DNA of 6,762 nucleotides from Desulfobacterales bacterium (GTDB lineage: Bacteria > Desulfobacterota > Desulfobacteria > Desulfobacterales > Desulfosalsimonadaceae). The position numbers and the translations under genes are program-made. Under the pieces are notes generated by a model. The model was not told the DNA's origin. It did no database searches and saw only the letters and a list, made by a program, of their open reading frames with translations. Positions 1 to 4,646 of this stretch are shown here, piece by piece. The stretch spans positions 1 to 6,762 of the forward strand of contig SKZX01000376.1 of the NCBI GenBank assembly GCA_007127175.1, written 5' to 3'. Positions within the stretch are counted from its first letter, which is position 1. Each line of letters begins with the position of its first letter.

Positions 1-600
1 CCCTTCCCGCAGGATCACCGGCGGGAACACCGTGACATCCACGACTGTTGAGCCGATACCGCCTGCAAGGGGCCCGGCATCCAGCACCAGGTCGACCGAC
101 CGGGTCAAAGCTTCGGGCATCTCCTCAATGCGCCCGCACCCGGGGTCTCCTGACAGGTTGGCCGATGTGGCCGTCACGGGCCCATCTGCCAGTTCCAGCA
201 GTTTTCTGGCCGCCGGGTGGAGCGGGAGCCGGACGCCGATTTTTCCGGTTTTGGCGGTAAGGGCTGCCGGCACGCTGCCGGAAGCATAAAACACGAGGGT
301 CACTTTTCCGGGCCACAGGCGATCCATGATCGCTCTGGCCGCATCCGGAATATCCGCCACAAGGCCTTCAAGCGCCGCCACCCGGTTGATCAGGATGGAA
401 ACAGGCTTTGTGGCGGCACGCCGTTTTATGGAAAACACCCTGTCCACGGCTTTCGGGTTGAAAGCGTCCACCCCAAGGCCGTAAAGCATGCTGGTCGGAT
501 AAATCACCACGCCGCCGGAACGGATAAGATCCGAAGCCCGAAGCATTGCCCCTGGATCGGGGTTTACGGGATCGATAGGCAGATGGTTGTCAACCGGCAA
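1..600 (-). CDS. tsaC: Threonylcarbamoyl-AMP synthase (TsaC/YrdC/Sua5 family), 3' end cut by window edge
   Basis: The family makes threonylcarbamoyl-AMP from threonine, bicarbonate and ATP, the first step of t6A synthesis at position 37 of ANN-decoding tRNAs, in the cytoplasm. The window holds 200 codons of one uninterrupted YrdC domain. Visible landmarks are SGGVVIYPT (28-36) followed by LYGLG (39-43), the K-x-R basic pair (K59, R61) before KPVSILI, WPGKVTLVF, and TATSANLSG (143-151). The chain runs off the edge at STVVDVTVFPPVILREG, which is close to the usual C-terminus of short TsaC proteins, so little is missing unless a Sua5-type extra domain follows. I chose TTG at 600-598 as start. 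It keeps the segment DPVNPDP typical of the N-terminus, and GGAAGG lies 9 bases upstream. It overlaps the purE stop by 11 bases. The alternative is ATG at 546, which leaves only ten residues before the first strand. Family call is firm; start is uncertain. Confidence 0.9.
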   Translation of the reverse strand, partial: MPVDNHLPIDPVNPDPGAMLRASDLIRSGGVVIYPTSMLYGLGVDAFNPKAVDRVFSIKRRAATKPVSILINRVAALEGLVADIPDAARAIMDRLWPGKVTLVFYASGSVPAALTAKTGKIGVRLPLHPAARKLLELADGPVTATSANLSGDPGCGRIEEMPEALTRSVDLVLDAGPLAGGIGSTVVDVTVFPPVILREG

Positions 601-2356
601 AGCCTTTTGCCTTCCGGTTTACTTCAGCCGCCATTTTTGCCTTGTAATCATCGACTTTCCTTGCCATGTCCGGATCGGATACGGACAGGATCTGCGCTGC
701 AAAGACCGCGGCATTCTTTGCCCCCGGCTTGCCCACGGCCATGGTGGCAACCGGAATACCCGGGGGCATCTGCACCGTGGACAGCAGCGCGTCAAAGCCG
801 CTCAACGCGGACGAGTCAATGGGAACGCCGATAATGGGAAGCGATGAATGCGCGGCCATGGCGCCGGCAAGATGCGCGGCATGGCCGGCACCGGCAATGA
901 TGATTTTCATTCCCCGCGCCCGTGCGCCTTTAGCAAAGACCGAGGCCTCCGCCGGCGTCCGGTGGGCGGAGCACACGATCATTTCATAGGAGATGCCGAA
1001 CTGGAGAAGCGTATCGCCTGCAGCCGCCATCACGGACAGGTCCGAGTCCGACCCCATGACAATGCCCACCAGCGGCGGCTTCTTCAGGCGCGCAATGGCC
1101 CTGTGGCCGATATCCGGCCGGTGATATTCCTTGTCAAAGGAAATGGCCGATATTGCCTCGTAGGCGCGCGAAACCGCATTTTCAAGGGTTTCCCCCATGG
1201 CGGTAACGCCCAGCACCCGCCCGCCCGATGAAACCACGGCCCCTTCCTTTTCAGCGGTCCCTGCGTGAAAAACAGCCCTGTCGTCGGACAGGGGCACTTG
1301 GTCCAGCCCCCTGATGGGCAGGCCCGTGTCGTATTTTTCCGGGTATCCCTCTGCTGCCATGACCACGCAGGCGGCAGCGCGCCCGTCGATATCCACCGAA
1401 TAGTGCTCAAGGCCGCCGTCGATTGACGCCTGTATCAAGGGAACAATGTCATTTCGCGTGCGCATGAGGATCGGCTGGGTTTCCGGGTCTCCAAAGCGGC
1501 AGTTGAACTCGATGACCTTTACCTTGTCCCCGGAGATCATCAGCCCGGCATACAAAACGCCCTTGTAGGGGATTTTTTCCGCGGCCATGGCCTTTACCGT
1601 GGGTAGCATGACCTTTTCCATGATCTTTCTGCGCATCACGATATCGACCACCGGCGCCGGCGATATCGCCCCCATTCCCCCTGTGTTGGGCCCCTTGTCG
1701 CCTTCATATATGGCTTTGTGATCCTGGGAGGAGGGCAGGGGAAGCACGGTTTTGCCATCGGTAAACGCGATAAATGAGGCTTCCTCGCCTTCCAGGTATT
1801 CCTCGATCAACACGGTCGCACCGGCTTCGCCGAACACCTGCTGCCGCATGATCCTGTCCAGGGCCGCTTCGGCCTCGTCATGCGTGCGGCAGACCACGAC
1901 CCCCTTGCCGGCGGCCAACCCGTCCGCCTTGACAACAAGGGGGGTCTCCATCGTTTTCATATACGAAACGGCTTGCTCGTAACTGTTAAAGGTCCGCCCG
2001 GCTGCGGTGGGAATGTTGTACTTGAGCATCAGCTGTTTTGCGAAAGACTTGCTCCCCTCGAGCTGTGCAGCCGCTTTCCGCGGCCCGAAAACCTTGAGCC
2101 CGACCTTTTCAAAGACATCCACGATGCCTGACACCAGTGGCTGCTCCGGTCCGATTACGGTCAGGTCCACCTGTTTTTCCAGCGCGAAATCCTTTAATGC
2201 CACGATGTCGCTTGCATCTATGGCAATGCATTCGGCCAGCGCCGCAATGCCCGCATTGCCGGGCGCGCAGTAAAGGGTTTCCACATCCGGGCTTCTGGAA
2301 ATTTTCCAAGCCAGTGCATGCTCGCGGCCGCCGCTGCCAACTATCAATACTTTCAT
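590..2356 (-). CDS. purD-purE: Bifunctional fusion: GAR synthetase (PurD) joined to N5-CAIR mutase (PurE)
   Basis: One 588-residue ORF carries two purine enzymes. Residues 1-424 are PurD (phosphoribosylamine + glycine + ATP to GAR): nucleotide-fold start GSGGREHALAW (7-17), ATP-grasp KADGLAAGKGV (143-153), GPNTGGMG (222-229), and the signature EFNCRFGDPETQ (283-294) with the metal-binding E283/N285. Residues 425-588 are a full-length class I PurE (N5-CAIR to CAIR): GSDSD (435-439), SAHRTP with the expected catalytic H465, GAGHAAHLAG (489-498), and VQMPPGIPVATMAVGK. The PurD part ends DIGHRAIARL, like the natural PurD C-terminus, and KKPPLVGIVMGSDSD follows at once with no linker and no ATG. 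The start ATG has AAGGAG at 2373-2368, 11 bases upstream. The two enzymes are not consecutive in the pathway, so direct channelling is not implied. Both catalytic halves look intact. An internal GTG at codon 430 could in principle start a separate PurE, but it lacks an upstream site and would clip the first strand. Confidence 0.95.
   Translation of the reverse strand: MKVLIVGSGGREHALAWKISRSPDVETLYCAPGNAGIAALAECIAIDASDIVALKDFALEKQVDLTVIGPEQPLVSGIVDVFEKVGLKVFGPRKAAAQLEGSKSFAKQLMLKYNIPTAAGRTFNSYEQAVSYMKTMETPLVVKADGLAAGKGVVVCRTHDEAEAALDRIMRQQVFGEAGATVLIEEYLEGEEASFIAFTDGKTVLPLPSSQDHKAIYEGDKGPNTGGMGAISPAPVVDIVMRRKIMEKVMLPTVKAMAAEKIPYKGVLYAGLMISGDKVKVIEFNCRFGDPETQPILMRTRNDIVPLIQASIDGGLEHYSVDIDGRAAACVVMAAEGYPEKYDTGLPIRGLDQVPLSDDRAVFHAGTAEKEGAVVSSGGRVLGVTAMGETLENAVSRAYEAISAISFDKEYHRPDIGHRAIARLKKPPLVGIVMGSDSDLSVMAAAGDTLLQFGISYEMIVCSAHRTPAEASVFAKGARARGMKIIIAGAGHAAHLAGAMAAHSSLPIIGVPIDSSALSGFDALLSTVQMPPGIPVATMAVGKPGAKNAAVFAAQILSVSDPDMARKVDDYKAKMAAEVNRKAKGFAG
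610..615 (-). promoter_or_regulatory. Candidate ribosome binding site for tsaC, inside the purE coding end
   Basis: GGAAGG on the minus strand lies 9 bases before the TTG at 600 and within the last codons of the PurD-PurE ORF. It is the main reason for preferring the TTG over ATG 546, which has no purine-rich site close in front of it (only GGGG immediately upstream). This arrangement would couple tsaC translation to that of the fusion gene. This is an inference from spacing only. Confidence 0.4.
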
Positions 2357-2408
2357 TGAACTGCACGCTCCTTATATTATCTGTTATCAAATGCTTCTGC
2401 CGGGTGCT

Positions 2409-3386
2409 TCAGGGCGTCTCCCCTGAAACCGGCTTCTTCTCCATCGCCAGATCAATAAGCCTGTCGAGAAGCTGCGAATAAGACATTCCTGCACCGGCCG
2501 CGGCCAACGGCAGGAGGCTGTTTTCGGTCATGCCGGGGATGGTGTTGGTTTCCAGGACGTAAATCCGGTTGTCATGGATGATCATGTCCGTACGGCTGCA
2601 CCCGCTGCAGAACAGGGCCTTGTGCGCGGCAAGGGCAAGCTCCCGGGCTTTCCGGGAAAGCGCCTCGTCGATGCGTGCCGGGCAGATTTCAAGGGTTTCA
2701 CCAGGGGTATACTTGGCCGTGTAATCGAAAAACTCATAGCCGTTTTTGGGTATGATCTCCACGATGGGCAGCGCCTCCGGATGCGCATTTCCGATAACCC
2801 CGCCCGTTATTTCCGTGCCGGCCAGGTACTGCTCTGCAATCACGGTGTCATCATGGGAAAATGCGGTCGACAGGGCCGCATAAAACGCGTCCCGGCTGCG
2901 AACGATGCTCATGCCGAGGCTCGAGCCGCAGGAGGCGGGCTTGACCACCAGGGGAAGCCCCAGGCGCCCTATGCACGCGTCCGCATCCGCCTGCCCGGGA
3001 TTTTCAACTGCGACATAATCGGGCACGGGAATGCCCGCCTTTTCATAGAAAAACTTGGAAACCAGCTTGTTCATGGCAATGGCGCTCCCCATGACCCCGG
3101 AACACTGGTAGGGGATGCCCAAAAGGTCCAAATATCCCTGGACCGTCCCGTCTTCACCGCCTGTTCCATGAAGGATCACCAGGGCCACGTCAATAATGCC
3201 GGCATCTGTTGCCAGCCTTGCAAGATCGACGGCGGGATCATACCGGACGATATGATATTTCCCGGTATCCAGGGCCTGGAAAACCCGCTCGCCCCCAATA
3301 AGGGATATTTCCCGCTCGCCGGACGTCCCCCCTGAGATCAACGCCACTGTCAATTTACCGTTTTCTGTCTTACCTGTTGCTGGCAT
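2409..3386 (-). CDS. ddl: D-alanine--D-alanine ligase
   Basis: This cytoplasmic ATP-grasp enzyme joins two D-alanines for the peptidoglycan pentapeptide. The 325-residue length is normal. Landmarks, aligned from memory to E. coli DdlB, are all present: GGTSGEREISL with E24 (E15), HGTGGEDGTVQG (73-84), K107 and K149 (ATP), GSS with S155 (S150), omega-loop FDYTAKY with K225/Y226 (Y216), R265 and D267, and LETNTIPGMT with metal ligands E279/N281, then S290-L291. The omega-loop tyrosine argues for D-Ala-D-Ala rather than D-Ala-D-lactate specificity. A small variant is M-N-K (105-107) where M-D-K is usual. The start ATG has AAAGGTG at 3397-3391, directly after the stop of the upstream gene, giving an 11-base gap and likely translational coupling. 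purD-purE follows after 52 bases with no terminator. The gene is not beside mur/fts genes here, unlike ddlB in the division cluster of many proteobacteria. Confidence 0.96.
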   Translation of the reverse strand: MPATGKTENGKLTVALISGGTSGEREISLIGGERVFQALDTGKYHIVRYDPAVDLARLATDAGIIDVALVILHGTGGEDGTVQGYLDLLGIPYQCSGVMGSAIAMNKLVSKFFYEKAGIPVPDYVAVENPGQADADACIGRLGLPLVVKPASCGSSLGMSIVRSRDAFYAALSTAFSHDDTVIAEQYLAGTEITGGVIGNAHPEALPIVEIIPKNGYEFFDYTAKYTPGETLEICPARIDEALSRKARELALAAHKALFCSGCSRTDMIIHDNRIYVLETNTIPGMTENSLLPLAAAGAGMSYSQLLDRLIDLAMEKKPVSGETP

Positions 3387-3397
3387 AGATCACCTTT

Positions 3398-3889
3398 TTA
3401 TCGGTTGAATAGGTCGTCTTTCGCCTGCTGGTACTCTTCCTGCGTAATCAGGTCGTTCTCCAGAAGCCTGGCCAATTCAGACAATTCGCGCACACGGGAC
3501 GTATCGGGCGACTCCAGGTATCTCGACTGCCACCGATCGTCATGTTCAAGCATAGGGGCCGATTCCAGGCTGTCGGTCACTTTCAGGGACGCCAGCCCGC
3601 CAAAAAGCCTCAGTTCTATATTCTTGCCTTTGAACTCGGGCATCGTGAGCACTTCTGCAATACTGCTGCTTTGCTTTTTGAGAGTATACAGAATAAAACC
3701 GATCGTTCCGGCTGCGCCCAGGCCCAGGGCCAGAAGAATCCACGCGAAATACTGTATGATAAACCCGAAAAACACAACAAGAAGGGCAACCACCAGCAGC
3801 ATTCCGACGTGAAAGAAAAGTATTAAAAATGCCAGCAATACACCCTTGGTCAGACTGGCGTCATCAAGGCTGAACCATTTTTTCCACAT
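3398..3889 (-). CDS. Small membrane protein with C-terminal SHOCT domain
   Basis: The function is unknown. The 163-residue protein starts with a short polar segment MWKKWFSLDDASLTK, then an almost continuous hydrophobic stretch at about 16-70 that can hold two membrane helices as a hairpin, followed by K71-K72. By the positive-inside rule both ends would be cytoplasmic. Residues 73-130 are soluble and match nothing I know. Residues 133-163 (RELSELARLLENDLITQEEYQQAKDDL and the end) fit the SHOCT motif, a short C-terminal helical module with the pattern L-x2-L-x2-L-x-G/N-x-I-T-x2-E-Y/F-x3-K-x2-L, usually found at the end of otherwise unrelated membrane proteins. A stop lies two codons upstream of the ATG, so this is the first ATG, though no good ribosome site precedes it (only ACGGG about 12 bases away). 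An A/T-rich run at 3905-3912 upstream could be a -10 element, but no matching -35 was found. Its gap of 11 bases to ddl suggests co-expression. Confidence 0.8.
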   Translation of the reverse strand: MWKKWFSLDDASLTKGVLLAFLILFFHVGMLLVVALLVVFFGFIIQYFAWILLALGLGAAGTIGFILYTLKKQSSSIAEVLTMPEFKGKNIELRLFGGLASLKVTDSLESAPMLEHDDRWQSRYLESPDTSRVRELSELARLLENDLITQEEYQQAKDDLFNR

Positions 3890-3977
3890 TGATTAAAAAC
3901 CCGTATAATATAAGCGACAAACGCCGCGATTGCCTGAAAAATCAGCTGCAGCAGTCAACGAGGGCCTTGTCAGGGCA

Positions 3978-4391
3978 TCATTTTTCCTGCTTTTCGGCTT
4001 CACGCCCGGAAGACATCCTTTCCACAAGCGTTTCTTCGTATTTCTGGGGGATTTCAAACGGGATGGACCGATTGGTCATGGTGTTGAATTTTATTATTAG
4101 AAAATTCAACTTTTTCAAAACCTTGAAGCGCTCTTGAGTGTCTTTCAGGCCTGAGAGCATCTTTTCGGTCGTGATGATCTCTTTTTGGAGCTCAACTTCG
4201 GGCGGCAGGCAATCCGCGTTTTTCAGAATCTTGTAGGCCATGCGGAGTTCATGGGGCACACGGCTCATGTCCTCTGGCTGCAATGGTTTTCCAGCACCCT
4301 CAAGATTATCAAACTCCCCGTTTCTCTGGGCGGCAAGAATTCTTTCTTCCACTATTCTCTCAAAGCCAAAAAACATAATCTGAGAACTCAT
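3978..4391 (-). CDS. DUF1992 protein (DnaJ-homologue subfamily C member 28 conserved domain)
   Basis: The 137-residue protein carries the DUF1992 signature near its N-terminus: FGFERIVEERILAAQ (8-22), NGEFDNLEGAGKPL (24-37), VPHELRMAYKILKN (45-58), and LPPEVELQKEI. The rest is charged and helical, ending SSGREAEKQEK. The family is widespread in bacteria and is attached to a J domain in the eukaryotic DNAJC28 protein; no J domain is present here and no biochemical role is established to my knowledge. An upstream in-frame ATG at 4448 would add 19 residues, but it lies in the loop of the 4427-4460 hairpin and the extra residues do not resemble the family, so I start at ATG 4391. ATG 4376 is a second candidate. 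Neither has a strong ribosome site; the nearest purine run is CAGGAAAAAA about 13-20 bases upstream. The SHOCT gene follows after 88 bases. Confidence 0.87.
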   Translation of the reverse strand: MSSQIMFFGFERIVEERILAAQRNGEFDNLEGAGKPLQPEDMSRVPHELRMAYKILKNADCLPPEVELQKEIITTEKMLSGLKDTQERFKVLKKLNFLIIKFNTMTNRSIPFEIPQKYEETLVERMSSGREAEKQEK

Positions 4392-4426
4392 GTGCGGTTT
4401 TGGTTTTTTCCTGTCGCATAATATAC

Positions 4427-4460
4427 AAAGCCTCTCTGAAAAAATCAACAGAGAGGCTTT
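4427..4460. terminator. Perfect 12-bp hairpin after the tRNA gene, probable terminator
   Basis: AAAGCCTCTCTG (4427-4438) and CAGAGAGGCTTT (4449-4460) are exact reverse complements around a 10-base A/T-rich loop. The hairpin starts 11 bases beyond the 3' end of tRNA-Met on the minus strand, which is the right place to end that transcript. The trailing U-rich tract is poor on that strand (GTATATTATG) but good on the plus strand (TTTTATTTTATTA), so it could work in both directions or mainly block plus-strand transcription. It may also sit in the 5' leader of the DUF1992 mRNA if transcription reads through. Confidence 0.65.
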
Positions 4461-4470
4461 TATTTTATTA

Positions 4471-4547
4471 TGGTGGCGATGCAGGGATTTGAACCCCGGA
4501 CGCTGCGGATATGAGCCGCATGCTCTGACCAGCTGAGCTACATCGCC
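4471..4547 (-). tRNA. tRNA-Met (anticodon CAU), elongator type, CCA encoded
   Basis: A complete 77-base cloverleaf can be folded by eye: acceptor GGCGATG/CATCGCC with seven pairs, D stem GCTC/GAGC, anticodon stem TGCGG/CCGCA around loop CTCATAT (anticodon CAT at 34-36), five-base variable loop GCGTC, T stem CGGGG/CCCTG with one G-U pair and loop TTCAAAT, discriminator A73 and an encoded CCA. The first acceptor pair is G-C, so it is not the initiator tRNA, which has an unpaired position 1-72. CAU anticodons also occur in lysidine-modified tRNA-Ile2; pairs 4-69 (G-C) and 5-68 (A-U) differ from the C-G pairs of E. coli tRNA-Ile2, so I prefer Met. Position 38 is U instead of the more usual A. It stands alone between protein genes, with its own promoter-like sequence upstream and a hairpin downstream. 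Confidence 0.95.
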
Positions 4548-4560
4548 GTATTTTGTCTAA

Positions 4561-4573
4561 TAAGCGCCGCTTA
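4561..4573. repeat. 13-base palindrome in the tRNA leader
   Basis: TAAGCGCCGCTTA is a perfect inverted repeat of six-base arms around one central base, lying between the candidate promoter and the tRNA 5' end. A one-base centre cannot close as an RNA hairpin without opening inner pairs, so it might be a protein-binding site on DNA or chance. No regulator is known for it. Confidence 0.3.
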
Positions 4574-4590
4574 AAAACAAGAAGAAAGCT

Positions 4591-4619
4591 TATCTAACAG
4601 CAACCCGCTGGCAAGTCAA
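4591..4619 (-). promoter_or_regulatory. Candidate sigma-70 promoter for tRNA-Met
   Basis: On the minus strand TTGACT (4619-4614) is followed 17 bases later by TAGATA (4596-4591), preceded by TGT as in an extended -10. A second TTGACT overlaps at 4624-4619, so the hexamer is repeated in tandem with a 5-base shift. The predicted start would be near 4584, about 37 bases before the mature tRNA 5' end, with a leader to be removed by RNase P. The -35 is strong; the -10 matches the consensus only partly. Confidence 0.5.
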
Positions 4620-4646
4620 GTCAAAAACAATTTTTTACCCGATGTT

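Noticed and set aside
217..834. A 205-codon plus-strand frame opposite tsaC and the purE end
   Set aside because: It is the shadow of two well-identified genes and shows no protein family signature.
1067..1069. GTG at PurE codon 430 as a separate purE start
   Set aside because: No ribosome binding site precedes it (CCGCCG upstream) and it would remove the start of the first strand; the frame from purD is open throughout.
2574..3335. A 253-codon plus-strand frame opposite ddl
   Set aside because: The minus-strand Ddl has every family motif; the antisense frame has no recognisable domain.
3890..3977. Promoter or terminator in the gap between the DUF1992 and SHOCT genes
   Set aside because: A -10-like TATATTAT at 3912-3905 has no -35 at the right distance (the TTGACT at 3958 is about 40 bases away), and short inverted bits such as CTGA/TCAG are too small to call a terminator.
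4392..4448. N-terminal extension of the DUF1992 protein to ATG 4448
   Set aside because: The added residues come from the hairpin and its flank, do not match the family, and the ATG has no ribosome site.
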